DNA of 64,000 nt from Oribacterium sp. oral taxon 078 str. F0262 (GCF_000160135.1 NZ_GG729934.1:660954-724953), one strand, 5' to 3'. Numbered from the stretch's first letter, positions 49,879 to 59,199 are shown. The notes: a model not told the origin generated them from the sequence alone. A program made the numbers and translations.

Positions 49879-52167
49879 TTGAAGATCATATTTCACGAGG
49901 AGGAGGGGATTTTTCACCTCTCTAATGAGAAGCTCAGCTATATCATCCGGATCATGGAAAACGGGCAGCTGGAGCAGATTTATTTCGGAAAGCGGATCCA
50001 CGACCGGGAGGGGCTCTCCCATTTTCACGAGGAGGCGCTCCGCTCTCAGATGAGCATCTGCATCCCGGAGCCGGGGAAGCTCTCTCTGAACTATACAAGG
50101 CAGGAGTACCCCGGCTACGGCAGCGGGGATTACCGTTCCCCGGCCTTTGTGATCCGGCAGGAGAACGGGAGCAGGGTCTCGGATTTTCGCTACCGTTCCC
50201 ACGAGATTTTCCCGGGGAAGGAGCCGCTGCTTCCGCTCCCCGCGACCTATGCGGAGGATCCCGATGAGGCGCTCAGTCTGAAAATCACGCTTTTCGACGA
50301 GCTCACGGAGGCGGAGCTTTGCCTTAGCTATACGATCTACCGGGATTATCCGGTGATCACGAGAAATGCGCGTTTTCTCTCCCATGGGAAGGGGAAGCTC
50401 TATCTGGAGAGAGCGCTCAGCATGAGCCTGGAGTTTCCCGATAAGGATTATCAGCTTTTACAGCTCTCCGGGGCATGGGGGAGGGAGCGCTATGTGAAGA
50501 AGCGTCCCCTGGAGATGGGGCTTCAGGGGATACAGAGCTTAAACGGGACCTGTTCCGGCGCGGAGCAGAATCCTTTCCTCGCTCTCCTTCGGGGAAATGC
50601 GGATGAGTTTCAGGGTGAGGTCTACGGCTTCAGCCTTGTATACAGCGGAAATTTCCTCGCCCAGGCGGAGGTCTCGACCTTCGATCTCACAAGGCTCATG
50701 CTCGGCATCCACCCGGAGGGCTTTTGCTGGGAGCTCGGAGAGGGGGAGAGCTTTCAGACGCCGGAGGTAGTGCTGGTATACAGCGATCAGGGCTTAAACG
50801 GCATGAGCCGGAGCTTCCACCGTCTCTACCGGAAGCGCCTTATGCGGGGGAAGTGGAGAGATCTCCCGCGTCCGATCCTTTTAAATAACTGGGAGGCCAC
50901 CTTCTTCGACTTCGATGAGGAGAAGATTCTCCGCATCGCGAAGAAGGCGAAGGAGGTCGGCGCGGAGCTCTTCGTGCTGGACGACGGCTGGTTCGGAAAG
51001 AGGAACAATGACTACCAGGGACTCGGGGACTGGCAGGCAAACCTGGAGAAGCTGCCGGACGGAATCGCCGGACTCTCCCGAAAGATCGAGGCCCTGGGCC
51101 TTCACTTCGGACTCTGGGTGGAGCTTGAGATGGTAAATAAGGACAGCGAGCTCTACCGCGCGCATCCGGACTGGCTGATCGGTGTGCCGGGCCGCTTTGA
51201 GTCCCACGCGAGGCATCAATATGTCCTGGACTTTTCCCGGCAGGAGGTCGTGGACTATCTCTATGAGGAGATTGCGAAGATCATACGGAGCTCCTTTCTC
51301 TCCTATATCAAGTGGGATATGAACCGCTATATGACGGAGCCGTACTCGAGGGCTCTTCCGGCGGAGAGGCAGGGAGAGATGATGCACCGCTACATCCTCG
51401 GCGTCTACCAGCTCTATCGGAGGCTGACGGAGGAATTTCCGGAGATCCTCTTTGAGTCCTGCGCCAGCGGAGGCGCGAGGTTTGACGCGGGGCTTATGTA
51501 CTTTGCCCCTCAGACCTGGTGCAGCGACGACACGGATGCGGGGGAGCGGATGAAGATTCAGTACGGGACCTCCTATGTCTACCCGATCGTCAGCATGGGC
51601 TCCCATGTCTCCGCCGTCCCGAATATGCAGGTCTACCGGAGGACGCCGCTGGAGACGCGCGCCAATGTGGCATACTTCGGGACCTTCGGCTATGAGCTCG
51701 ACCTGAATCTGCTCCCGGAGGAGGAGATCGAGGAGGTGAAGAAGCAGGTGCGCTTTATGAAGGAGCATCGGGAGCTTTTGCAGGTGGATGGGGACTTCTA
51801 CCGCCTCAAAAATCCCTTTGAGGGGAATGAGACGGCGTGGATGGTGGTCTCCCGGGATCAAAGGAAGGCGATTGCGGCCTATTATCAGAGGCTTAACTAT
51901 GTGAACGCCTCCGCGATCCGACTTAGGCTGAGGGGCCTGAAGCCCGACAGCCTCTATGCATTAAGCTGTGATCTCTCTCCCTGTCTTGAGATGAGGGAGC
52001 CGATCTTCGGAGCGGAGCTTTCCCTTGAGGGGGAGGGGCTTCGGAGCTACCGCGCCTATGGGGATGAGCTTATGGAGGCCGGAATCCCGATCAAAAGGGA
52101 GGATCTCAGCAAAAAGGGCGGAGACTTTGCATCGCTTCTCTTTTTGATCCGGGAGGAGGGAGAATAG
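49879..52167 (+). CDS. Alpha-galactosidase (GH36)
   Basis: The 762-residue enzyme removes terminal alpha-galactose from raffinose-type sugars. It has an N-terminal beta-sandwich (residues 1-320), then the barrel with NNWEATFFDFDEEKIL, FVLDDGWFGKRNND, SYIKWDMNRYMTEPYS (nucleophile aspartate about 480) and CSDDTDAGERMKIQYGTS (acid about 549), and a C-terminal beta domain. No signal peptide, so it works on imported sugar. The start is TTG 49879 behind AGGAGG. It is the last gene of the ABC operon. Confidence 0.88.
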   Translation: MKIIFHEEEGIFHLSNEKLSYIIRIMENGQLEQIYFGKRIHDREGLSHFHEEALRSQMSICIPEPGKLSLNYTRQEYPGYGSGDYRSPAFVIRQENGSRVSDFRYRSHEIFPGKEPLLPLPATYAEDPDEALSLKITLFDELTEAELCLSYTIYRDYPVITRNARFLSHGKGKLYLERALSMSLEFPDKDYQLLQLSGAWGRERYVKKRPLEMGLQGIQSLNGTCSGAEQNPFLALLRGNADEFQGEVYGFSLVYSGNFLAQAEVSTFDLTRLMLGIHPEGFCWELGEGESFQTPEVVLVYSDQGLNGMSRSFHRLYRKRLMRGKWRDLPRPILLNNWEATFFDFDEEKILRIAKKAKEVGAELFVLDDGWFGKRNNDYQGLGDWQANLEKLPDGIAGLSRKIEALGLHFGLWVELEMVNKDSELYRAHPDWLIGVPGRFESHARHQYVLDFSRQEVVDYLYEEIAKIIRSSFLSYIKWDMNRYMTEPYSRALPAERQGEMMHRYILGVYQLYRRLTEEFPEILFESCASGGARFDAGLMYFAPQTWCSDDTDAGERMKIQYGTSYVYPIVSMGSHVSAVPNMQVYRRTPLETRANVAYFGTFGYELDLNLLPEEEIEEVKKQVRFMKEHRELLQVDGDFYRLKNPFEGNETAWMVVSRDQRKAIAAYYQRLNYVNASAIRLRLRGLKPDSLYALSCDLSPCLEMREPIFGAELSLEGEGLRSYRAYGDELMEAGIPIKREDLSKKGGDFASLLFLIREEGE

Positions 52168-52211
52168 CTTTCGCCCTGAAATCGCCGCCGTCAGAAAAGA
52201 GGAAAAGGGAA

Positions 52212-52287
52212 GCTCCCGCAGTGCCGGAGCGGGAGCATTCTACGGCACTGACTGGCATGTCCGAATTCCGGCCGCCGGAGCGGGAGC
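52212..52287. repeat. GC-rich short repeats with hairpin
   Basis: GCCGGAGCGGGAGC occurs at 52223-52236 and again at 52274-52287. The first copy forms a perfect 8-bp stem (GCTCCCGC at 52212-52219 with GCGGGAGC at 52229-52236). No T tract follows, so it is not a standard terminator. Similar words occur at 36990, 38372 and 61974. Confidence 0.55.
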
Positions 52288-52329
52288 GTCCTGCGCTGTC
52301 GGAGCGGCCGGCAGAAAAGGAGGCAGCGC

Positions 52330-53205
52330 ATGGGAAAGCTTCAGCCCGGCATCGTGCGCTCGGAGCGCTACCGGGTCCTAAACGATATTGAGGAGCGGGT
52401 GAATGATCTTCAGCTTGCCTATTGCGGGAGCGAGCAATGCGCCCCGGGACATCGCTTCGGCCCGAACCGGCGGGAGTGCTTTGTGCTCCATGTGGTGCGC
52501 TCCGGGGAGGGGAGGCTTTTACTGAATGGAGAGGAGTTCACACTCGGGGAGGGCTTCGCCTTTGTCCTAAGGGCGCATCAGGAGGCGTGGTATGAGGCGG
52601 ATCATGAGAGACCCTGGAATTACTTTTGGGTGGGCTTCAGCGGTGTGGATGCGGAGACCTGTGTGCGGAAGGCCGGCTTTCCGAAGGAGCGGCCCTTTCG
52701 TCCGGTCGGCTGCACAGAAAAGCTAGGGGAGTATCTGGATGAGATGCTGGATGCGCATCAGCTGAATTTCTGGAGCTCCCTCCGAAGGAATGCAAATCTC
52801 ATGCTTTTTTTCTCGGAGCTGATACAGGATTATACGAGTACGCAGTCCCTCCGCCAAAGCTGCAGCTATTCGAGCTCCTCCTATGTGAGATATGTCAAGG
52901 ATTACATCGACCGCTACTATGAGAAGAAGCTCCGGATCGGAGCGATAGCGGAGTACATCGGAGTGAATCGAAGCTACCTGAGCAACAGCTTTCGGAGAGA
53001 GACCGGGGTCTCTCCCCAGGAGTATCTCATGGGCATCCGCATCCGGAGGGCCCAGACCCTCCTCCGGGAGAGCGGGCTCATGATCGCGGAGATCGCGCAG
53101 CAGGTCGGCTATCCGGACGCCCTCGCTTTCTCCCGGATTTTCCGCCAGAGAGTCGGACTCTCTCCGAGCGCCTATCGAAGGAGCGGACCGAGGCCGAGGC
53201 TTTGA
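52330..53205 (+). CDS. AraC-family regulator of the alpha-galactoside genes (MsmR-like)
   Basis: The 291-residue protein has an N-terminal cupin-like sugar-binding domain (residues 30-150, with GPNRRECFVLHVVRSGEGRLLLNGEEF and WNYFWVGFSG). Two helix-turn-helix motifs form the C-terminus (about 190-285), with IGAIAEYIGVNRSYLSNSFRRETGVSPQEYL and IAEIAQQVGYPDALAFSRIFRQRVGLSPSAYR. The layout matches MsmR/RafR activators. It lies directly behind the ABC-GH36 operon and probably turns it on. Confidence 0.85.
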   Translation: MGKLQPGIVRSERYRVLNDIEERVNDLQLAYCGSEQCAPGHRFGPNRRECFVLHVVRSGEGRLLLNGEEFTLGEGFAFVLRAHQEAWYEADHERPWNYFWVGFSGVDAETCVRKAGFPKERPFRPVGCTEKLGEYLDEMLDAHQLNFWSSLRRNANLMLFFSELIQDYTSTQSLRQSCSYSSSSYVRYVKDYIDRYYEKKLRIGAIAEYIGVNRSYLSNSFRRETGVSPQEYLMGIRIRRAQTLLRESGLMIAEIAQQVGYPDALAFSRIFRQRVGLSPSAYRRSGPRPRL

Positions 53206-53214
53206 GGGAAGAGC

Positions 53215-53276
53215 TTGACATACACCGCCTGTCGTAGTATATTGCTCTTGACAATATACTACGACAGGCGGTGTAT
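53215..53276 (+). promoter_or_regulatory. PadR operon promoter inside a perfect 57-bp palindrome
   Basis: TTGACA (53215-53220), a 17-base spacer and TATATT (53238-53243) form the promoter. A perfect inverted repeat with 25-bp arms (53220-53244 and 53252-53276) and a 7-base loop spans the -10 box and start site, and TTTTT follows. It can act as PadR operator in DNA and as a terminator for the upstream araC transcript in RNA. Confidence 0.85.
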
Positions 53277-53308
53277 TTTTGGGCCTCTGGAGATGCGGGA
53301 GGGAGAGC

Positions 53309-53650
53309 GTGAAGAATATCAGCAGCGATATCATTCGCGGCTACAATGACACCATGATCTTATTCCTTCTCATAAGGGAGCCCTCCTATGGCTATGCGAT
53401 TTCGAAACAGATCAGGGAGCTTTCCGGCGGAAAATATATCATAAAGGAGACAACCCTGTATTCTGCCTTTAATCGGATGGAGAAAAATGGCTATATCGAA
53501 TCCTATCCCGGAGCGGCTGAAAATGGAAAGAAGAGGACCTACTACCGGATTACCGGAAAGGGGAGGGCGTATTATTTCGAAAAGTGCGAGGAATGGAAGC
53601 TCACAAAGGAAGTGCTGGAGAGCTTTACGGTGGATGTCCCGGCAGGCTGA
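53309..53650 (+). CDS. PadR-family transcriptional regulator
   Basis: The 113-residue protein has the PadR winged helix: DTMILFLLIREPSYGYAISKQI, GKYIIKETTLYSAFNRMEKNGYIES and KKRTYYRITGKGRAYY. The start is GTG 53309 behind GGGAGGGAGAGC. It lies 33 bases behind a large palindrome that is its likely operator. It heads a small operon with a HAAS/DUF1700-like protein and a DUF4097 protein, a common set for envelope stress. Confidence 0.85.
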   Translation: MKNISSDIIRGYNDTMILFLLIREPSYGYAISKQIRELSGGKYIIKETTLYSAFNRMEKNGYIESYPGAAENGKKRTYYRITGKGRAYYFEKCEEWKLTKEVLESFTVDVPAG

Positions 53651-53876
53651 GAGAATTAAAGAAGAGAGCCGGGGCTTCTCCGTCATTTCTATTGTTTGTC
53701 CGCCGGGGAGAGCGCGCTTTTTCTCAGGCGGATTTCTACCGGCGGAGAGCGCAGAGACGCATAGTTTCTGAGAGCGGAGATTTTCGCAGGAGAGTCTTTG
53801 CGGGCGGCTTTTTCATGGGAGCCTTTACGGACCGCTGTCTAATGTGGAGGAGTCGGAGGAGAGGGAGGGAATCGGC

Positions 53877-54929
53877 ATGGAGATCATTGAGAGCTATCTG
53901 GATTCGATGCTTGGAAAGCTGCCGGACACGCCGGAGCTCAGGAAGGCCAGGAATGAGCTTTTGCAGATGATGGAGGATAAGTTCGGGGAGCTGATCGAGG
54001 AGGGAAAGTCGGAGAACGAGGCGGCGGGCACCGTAATCGCGGAGTTTGGGAATTTGGAGGAGCTCGCGGAATCTCTGGGGCTTCGGGAGCTCCTGGGAAA
54101 GAGGGAGATTCCGAAAAATCCGGGGAGAGTGCTCAGCCTGGAGGAGACGGAGCGCTGCCTCAGAGATTTTACGCTGCGCGCTGTTCTGACGGGAATCGGG
54201 CTTATGCTCATCATTATAAGCCCGATGGCATTCTTCTTTTCGGATGAGCTTCCTCTCTCGGATTTTTCGGAGGACACGCTGGAAATGAGCTTTCTCTTTG
54301 TCCTCTCCGCGCTGGGAGGCGGCTTTTTGATCTATGCCTCCTTCCTGAAGAAGGACTGGGAATTTCTGAAGACCGATGCCTTATCTCTCGGAAAAGATGC
54401 CTTGGATGGCCTAAGAGCGCGCTGGGAGAAGGATAAGACGGCGATCACGCTTTGCCACGCCGTCGGAATAGCGCTCCTGATCCTAAGTCCCCTGCCGGTC
54501 GTCACGGAGCTTCCGCGGGAGGGGTTCGAAATATCGTTTTTTTTGCTCCTTGTCGGAATCGGTGTCTTCTTCCTGATACTTGCAGCCGCCCGGAGGAAAA
54601 TTTATAAGCGGATTTTTCGCCAAAGCTCCTGTGCCCCAGGGGAAGGCAGCGGAGGGACGGGGGAAGCGAAGAGCGCGCTCTCCCTGGAGCAGGGCTCTCC
54701 TGATCGGCGGGAAGGAGAAGCTTATGGATCCCGCCGCGATGAATCCGGGCACAGCCCGGAGCAGGCGGGCATGGCGAGGACCGTGCTGTCCTGCTATTGG
54801 CAGACCATAGGCTGTATCTACCTTTGCTGGAGCTTTTTGAGCTTTGACTGGGGAAGAACATGGCTTATCTTCGTTGTCGGAGCGGCGCTCTTTCCGTTCC
54901 TTCGCATCATGGCGGATCGAGGCATTTAA
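53877..54929 (+). CDS. HAAS/DUF1700-like membrane protein
   Basis: The 350-residue protein begins with the helical HAAS-type domain (residues 1-80, EIIESYLDSMLGKLPDTPELRKARNELLQMMEDKF and GTVIAEFGNLEELAESL), which is known to accompany PadR regulators. Four to six membrane helices follow, with a Ser/Gly/Glu-rich loop at about 255-305. The start at 53877 has GGGAGGG upstream. The protein may pass a membrane signal to the PadR protein. Ligand unknown. Confidence 0.75.
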   Translation: MEIIESYLDSMLGKLPDTPELRKARNELLQMMEDKFGELIEEGKSENEAAGTVIAEFGNLEELAESLGLRELLGKREIPKNPGRVLSLEETERCLRDFTLRAVLTGIGLMLIIISPMAFFFSDELPLSDFSEDTLEMSFLFVLSALGGGFLIYASFLKKDWEFLKTDALSLGKDALDGLRARWEKDKTAITLCHAVGIALLILSPLPVVTELPREGFEISFFLLLVGIGVFFLILAAARRKIYKRIFRQSSCAPGEGSGGTGEAKSALSLEQGSPDRREGEAYGSRRDESGHSPEQAGMARTVLSCYWQTIGCIYLCWSFLSFDWGRTWLIFVVGAALFPFLRIMADRGI

Positions 54930-54967
54930 AAGTCGGGCTGTCACTTTATGAAACGGGAGATATCTCA

Positions 54968-55744
54968 ATGAGGAAAGGGACCTATCTGCTTCTTATCAGT
55001 GTTTTCACTGCGCTTTGCATCGCTGTCGGATGCTTCCTCCACATTTTTCGCAGGATGGGGAGCCGGGTCTGGGGGGCCTATATCAAAAAGGGCGATTCCC
55101 TCGAGGAGATCCGGGAGATCGAGGTCGATGCCGATCTTCTCAGCCTCGAAATTTCCGGAGGAGGGGAGGGATATGCGTATCAATACGAGGGCTATGAGAA
55201 ACTCCTCCCGGAGCTCTCGCTGAAGGATGGCGTCCTCAGAGTGAGTCAGGAAACGGAAGAAGAGACCAGGACTTACTTTTCAAAGCCAAGGAGACGACAG
55301 AAGCTCCGCATCAGCTTGCCGGAGGATGCCGGACTTTCCCGCGTCGATATCGAGGCGGACCTTGGCAATGTGGAGATCCGATCGCTGAAGAGTGAAGACT
55401 TCTCCGCGGATCTCGACATGGGAAATCTGGAGATCACGGATTCCTCGCTCGGAGAAGCCCGGATCTCCTGTGATATGGGAAATGTGAAGGGGAGAGGACT
55501 TCTCTTTCAGAGCCTCTTTGCAGATCTTGATATGGGGAATCTGGATCTCGAGGCGAGGCAGAGACTCGATGACTTCAAAATCGACGCGAGTGCGCAGCTC
55601 GGGCTTTTGGAAATCGACGGCCGCGCGAGAGGGGGAGAATTCCACCAGGACGGGAAAAAGGGAAAGATCCACCTGGAATGCTCTATGGGTAGAATCCGGC
55701 TCAGCGGAGAGAGCACGACGGAAGAGGGAGAAACGAAGAATTAA
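54968..55744 (+). CDS. DUF4097-family beta-repeat membrane protein
   Basis: The 258-residue protein has one N-terminal membrane helix (residues 6-28) and then a right-handed beta structure of short repeats: VDIEADLGNVEIRSL, FSADLDMGNLEITDS, ARISCDMGNVKGRG, LFADLDMGNLDLEA. The unit D-MGN recurs four times. These proteins are the third partner of PadR-HAAS operons and may sense or shield the envelope. The start at 54968 (MRKGTYLLL) is set by the signal-like helix. Confidence 0.82.
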   Translation: MRKGTYLLLISVFTALCIAVGCFLHIFRRMGSRVWGAYIKKGDSLEEIREIEVDADLLSLEISGGGEGYAYQYEGYEKLLPELSLKDGVLRVSQETEEETRTYFSKPRRRQKLRISLPEDAGLSRVDIEADLGNVEIRSLKSEDFSADLDMGNLEITDSSLGEARISCDMGNVKGRGLLFQSLFADLDMGNLDLEARQRLDDFKIDASAQLGLLEIDGRARGGEFHQDGKKGKIHLECSMGRIRLSGESTTEEGETKN

Positions 55745-55799
55745 AAGACAGGAGAGGATTTCCGACTTTCCGGGGATCTTTTCCGACGAGGAGATCATA

Positions 55800-55871
55800 A
55801 TGGAGCTTATCCCCTCGTCCGAGTATGCCGCATCATTCCGGCGCTTTTTACGGGAAAGCGCCTTTGGATGA
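55800..55871 (+). CDS. Tiny open frame (23 aa), doubtful
   Basis: MELIPSSEYAASFRRFLRESAFG has a good ribosome site (GAGGAGATCATA) before its ATG. It could be a small peptide or the start of a broken gene. It lies behind the DUF4097 gene and before the convergent cyclophilin gene. No family is recognised. Confidence 0.25.
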   Translation: MELIPSSEYAASFRRFLRESAFG

Positions 55872-55906
55872 GCGGCTTTTATCTTATGGAAGCTTCCCGG
55901 GAGGGC

Positions 55907-56404
55907 TCAGGCCTTTTCCGTCTCCTCAAGGCTCAGCTTTTTCATGATGACGTCTTCCATCGGGGCATCCTGAAAGCCGGTCGGCGTATTTGCGATGCGG
56001 TCCACCTCGTCCATACCTTCGATCACCGATCCGAAGGCCGCGTACTCTCCGTCCAGGTGAGGGGCGTCCGCGTGCATGATGAAGAACTGGGAGCCTGCGG
56101 AATTCGGATCCATCGCTCTTGCCATGGAGATGACGCCGCGCACGTGCTTTAAGTCATTGGGCACCCCGTTGGAGCGGAACTCCCCCTTTATGCTCCAGCC
56201 CGGGCCGCCGCAGCCGTTTCCCTTGGGATCCCCTCCCTGGATCATGAAGCCGGGGATGATGCGGTGAAAGCAGAGTCCGTCATAGAAGCCGGATTTCACA
56301 AGCTTTAAGAAATTCTCGACGGTGATCGGCGCCTTGTCCGGATAGAGCTCCAGACGGATCGTCTTTCCGTCATCCATCAGGATGCTGACAATAGGGTTCG
56401 CCAT
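55907..56404 (-). CDS. Cyclophilin-type peptidyl-prolyl isomerase
   Basis: The 165-residue protein is a single cyclophilin domain: FLKLVKSGFYDGLCFHRIIPGFMIQGGDP with the catalytic arginine, GVISMARAMDPNSAGSQFFIM and YAAFGSVIEGMDEVDRI. No signal peptide, so it helps protein folding in the cytosol. GGAAGGAATTTT precedes the start. It is a single-gene unit. Confidence 0.9.
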   Translation of the reverse strand: MANPIVSILMDDGKTIRLELYPDKAPITVENFLKLVKSGFYDGLCFHRIIPGFMIQGGDPKGNGCGGPGWSIKGEFRSNGVPNDLKHVRGVISMARAMDPNSAGSQFFIMHADAPHLDGEYAAFGSVIEGMDEVDRIANTPTGFQDAPMEDVIMKKLSLEETEKA

Positions 56405-56866
56405 AAAATTCCTTCCTTTCCTTTTTAAAACAGTGTGCAGTCTGCCTTTTTGGAACAGAAAATATTGTAGCAGTTTATCCCGTGATCTGGCAAGTAAGCG
56501 CTAAAGAGCGGGAGAGCATCGGCGCCGGATGGGTCTTCTATGTGGATTTGAGGTATGAGAGCGGATCGGCCGGGCGGCAGACCGGGCCTTGCCGGTCTAA
56601 GAAGCCGGATGAGCCTTCGTTTAAGGAATGAATATCATGCATGAATAAGGCCTCCGAGCGGAGTGAAAATGGCCGTGCTTTGTTCTTTTTCTGGTAATCC
56701 TATTATTTTACTGGGAAATATCTTGCGCAAAATCTCTCCTCAGGGTATAATCCGATTCCACAGGCAGGAGAACCTGTTCCGATAATGGGAAGATAGATTA
56801 AGGAAGGGGATTTGACTTGGCGCAGCTTCCGCGTTTTGGAAAAGCGCGGTGCGGGAGGATAAAATT
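56405..56866. other. Upstream region of the suf operon
   Basis: This 460-base stretch holds no gene. The suf promoter at 56723-56751 is the only clear signal; about 115 bases of leader follow it before sufC. No T-box or known riboswitch motif was recognised. Confidence 0.45.
56723..56751 (+). promoter_or_regulatory. suf operon promoter
   Basis: TTGCGC (56723-56728), a 17-base spacer and TATAAT (56746-56751) form a good sigma-A promoter pointing at sufC. Confidence 0.65.
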
Positions 56867-57622
56867 ATGGCTGATTTATTGAATGTGAAGGATCTATGTG
56901 TATCCGTGGAGGAAAAGGGAATCCTGCACGGGATCAATCTTTCGGTGAAGAGGGGAGAGACCCATGTCCTCATGGGGCCAAACGGCGCGGGGAAGTCGAC
57001 GCTCGGGAATGCGATCATGGGGAATCCGCGCTATACGGTAGAGAGCGGGAAGATCCTCTTCGAGGGAGAGGATATCACGGAGGAGGCCGTGGACAAACGG
57101 GCTCGGCGGGGAATTTACCTCTCCTTCCAGAATCCGCTGGAGGTGCCGGGCGTCACGCTCGGGAATTTCATTCGAAGCGCCATGGAGCAAAGGAGCGGAA
57201 AGCGGATTCGTCTCTGGGATTTCAAAAAGGAGATGAAGAAGGCTCTGGAGCTTCTCCATATGGATCCCTCCTACGCCGAGCGGGATCTCAATGTGGGATT
57301 CTCCGGCGGGGAGAAGAAGAAGGCGGAGATCCTTCAGCTTCTCATGCTGAAGCCCGCCCTCGCGATTTTGGATGAAACGGATTCCGGCCTCGACGTAGAC
57401 GCGGTGCGGACGGTGTCGGAGGGTGTGGAGGAGTACCAAAAATCCATGGACGGCGCCCTCATCATCATCACACACGCCACGAGAATCCTGGAATCCCTGA
57501 AGGTCGACCGGACACATATCATCGTAAACGGACGCATGGAAGACGAAGGGGACGCCTCCCTCGTGGACAGAATCAACCAGGAAGGATTTGAGAGATACAT
57601 GACTCCAGTGTCCAAAGTCTGA
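56867..57622 (+). CDS. sufC: Fe-S cluster assembly ATPase SufC
   Basis: The 251-residue ATPase belongs to the SufBCD scaffold complex. Walker A is GPNGAGKST, the signature FSGGEKKKAEIL has the SufC form, and Walker B is LAILDETDSGLD. The family words YLSFQNPLEVPGV and THATRILE are present. ATP use drives shape change in SufB-SufD during cluster building. The start at 56867 follows GGGAGG. It opens the sufCBDSU operon. Confidence 0.93.
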   Translation: MADLLNVKDLCVSVEEKGILHGINLSVKRGETHVLMGPNGAGKSTLGNAIMGNPRYTVESGKILFEGEDITEEAVDKRARRGIYLSFQNPLEVPGVTLGNFIRSAMEQRSGKRIRLWDFKKEMKKALELLHMDPSYAERDLNVGFSGGEKKKAEILQLLMLKPALAILDETDSGLDVDAVRTVSEGVEEYQKSMDGALIIITHATRILESLKVDRTHIIVNGRMEDEGDASLVDRINQEGFERYMTPVSKV

Positions 57623-57713
57623 GCCCGCGCCGTGCTTGCACGGGCGCGGAGGGAAGACTTTGCGACACGCCCCCTTCATGAGCATGAAGCGGACGTCAGG
57701 GCGCGGGCTTTTT
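57622..57713 (+). terminator. Structured spacer with competing hairpins between sufC and sufB
   Basis: AGCCCGCGCC (57622-57631) can pair with GGCGCGGGCT (57700-57709), followed by TTTTT, which would stop transcription. The same left arm can instead pair with CACGGGCGCGG (57640-57650) in a tight CTTG hairpin. CTTCATG-AG-CATGAAG (57674-57689) forms a third stem. The design resembles an attenuator or a partial terminator that sets the SufC to SufBD ratio. Confidence 0.6.
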
Positions 57714-57768
57714 CTCGCTCTCGCAGGGGAGTAGGAGAGTCGATGATGGAGAGAGCAGAGGTATAGTG

Positions 57769-59184
57769 ATGGCAAGGGAAAGAACCGAAGTGAACGATAT
57801 CGATCGTTCCATCTATGATTTCCGCTATGAGGAGAAGGACTCCGACTTTTACAAGATCAAGGAGGGGCTGGACCGGGAGATCGTAGAGGAGATCTCAGAG
57901 AAGAAGAAGGATCCTGCGTGGATGCGGGACTTCCGTCTTCGCTCCCTGGAGATCTACAATGAGAAGAGCATTCCGACCTGGGGTCCCCCCATCGACGGAT
58001 TGGATATGAAGAATATCGTGACCTATGTCAAGCCGAAGACGAAGATGACGGCGGACTGGGATGAGGTGCCGAAGGATATCAAGGAAACCTTCGATAAGCT
58101 CGGCATCCCGCAGGCGGAGCGGAAGAGTCTCGCCGGTGTGGGAGCGCAGTATGATTCGGAGCTGGTCTACCATAATCTCCAGGAGGAGGCCGCGTCCAAG
58201 GGTGTCGTATACACGGATCTTGAGTCCGCTCTGCACGGGCCCTACGCGAAGATGATCGAGGAGCACTTTATGCATCTCGTGCCGCCGACAGATCATAAGT
58301 TCGCCGCGCTCCACGGGGCGGTCTGGTCCGGGGGCTCCTTTGTCTATGTCCCAAAGGGGGTCTCTGTGGAGATTCCGCTTCAGTCCTACTTCCGGCTGAA
58401 CGCGCCGGGCGCGGGGCAGTTTGAGCATACGCTGATCATCGTGGATGAGGGGGCCTATCTCCATTTCATCGAGGGCTGTTCCGCTCCGAAATATAATATT
58501 GCGAACCTGCACGCGGGCTGCGTGGAGCTCTTCGTCGGGAAGAATGCGCATCTTCGCTATTCCACCATTGAGAACTGGTCGAAGAACATGTACAATCTGA
58601 ATACAAAGCGGGCGATTGTCGCGGAGGGCGGCACGATGGAGTGGGTTTCCGGTTCCTTCGGCTCCCATGTATCCTACCTCTATCCGATGACGATATTAAA
58701 CGGTAGGGGCGCAAAGTCCGAGTTCACCGGCGTAACCTTCGCGGGGCACGGGCAGAATCTCGATACCGGGGCGAAGATGGTGCATAATGCGGAGGATACC
58801 AGCTCCTATATCAATACCCGCTCGATCTCAAAGGACGGAGGAGTCTCGACCTACCGCTCCTCTGTCGTGATCGGGAGGAATGCGAAAAACGCGAAGTCCG
58901 CGGTCTCCTGCCAGTCCCTCATGCTGGATTCGGACTCCCGCTCGGATACGATACCGGCGATGGATGTCAGGACGCAGCAGGCGGATGTCGGGCATGAGGC
59001 GCGGATCGGGAGGATCTCCGATGACGCCGTCTTCTATCTGATGTCCCGCGGTCTCTCCGAGGAGGACGCGAGGGCGATGATCGTGAGCGGCTTCGCGGAT
59101 ACTGTGTCCAAGGAGCTTCCTCTGGAGTATGCGGTGGAGATGAATAATCTGATCCGCCTCGAGATGGTCGGAGCGATCGGCTGA
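57769..59184 (+). CDS. sufB: Fe-S cluster assembly protein SufB
   Basis: The 471-residue scaffold protein has the N-terminal SufB part (DFRLRSLEIYNEKSIPTWGPP) and the beta-helix core with VPPTDHKFAALHGAVWSGGSFVYVPKGV, EGCSAPKYN and CVELFVGKNAHLRYSTIENWS. The late cysteine in VSCQSLML and DVGHEARIGRISDDAVFYLMSRGLSE are conserved. With SufC and SufD it builds Fe-S clusters. ATG 57769 is preferred to GTG 57766. Confidence 0.93.
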   Translation: MARERTEVNDIDRSIYDFRYEEKDSDFYKIKEGLDREIVEEISEKKKDPAWMRDFRLRSLEIYNEKSIPTWGPPIDGLDMKNIVTYVKPKTKMTADWDEVPKDIKETFDKLGIPQAERKSLAGVGAQYDSELVYHNLQEEAASKGVVYTDLESALHGPYAKMIEEHFMHLVPPTDHKFAALHGAVWSGGSFVYVPKGVSVEIPLQSYFRLNAPGAGQFEHTLIIVDEGAYLHFIEGCSAPKYNIANLHAGCVELFVGKNAHLRYSTIENWSKNMYNLNTKRAIVAEGGTMEWVSGSFGSHVSYLYPMTILNGRGAKSEFTGVTFAGHGQNLDTGAKMVHNAEDTSSYINTRSISKDGGVSTYRSSVVIGRNAKNAKSAVSCQSLMLDSDSRSDTIPAMDVRTQQADVGHEARIGRISDDAVFYLMSRGLSEEDARAMIVSGFADTVSKELPLEYAVEMNNLIRLEMVGAIG

Positions 59185-59199
59185 GGGAAAGGAGCTAAT

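Noticed and set aside
50881-51861. 326-codon open frame on the minus strand
   Set aside because: It is antisense to the alpha-galactosidase barrel and no protein features support it.
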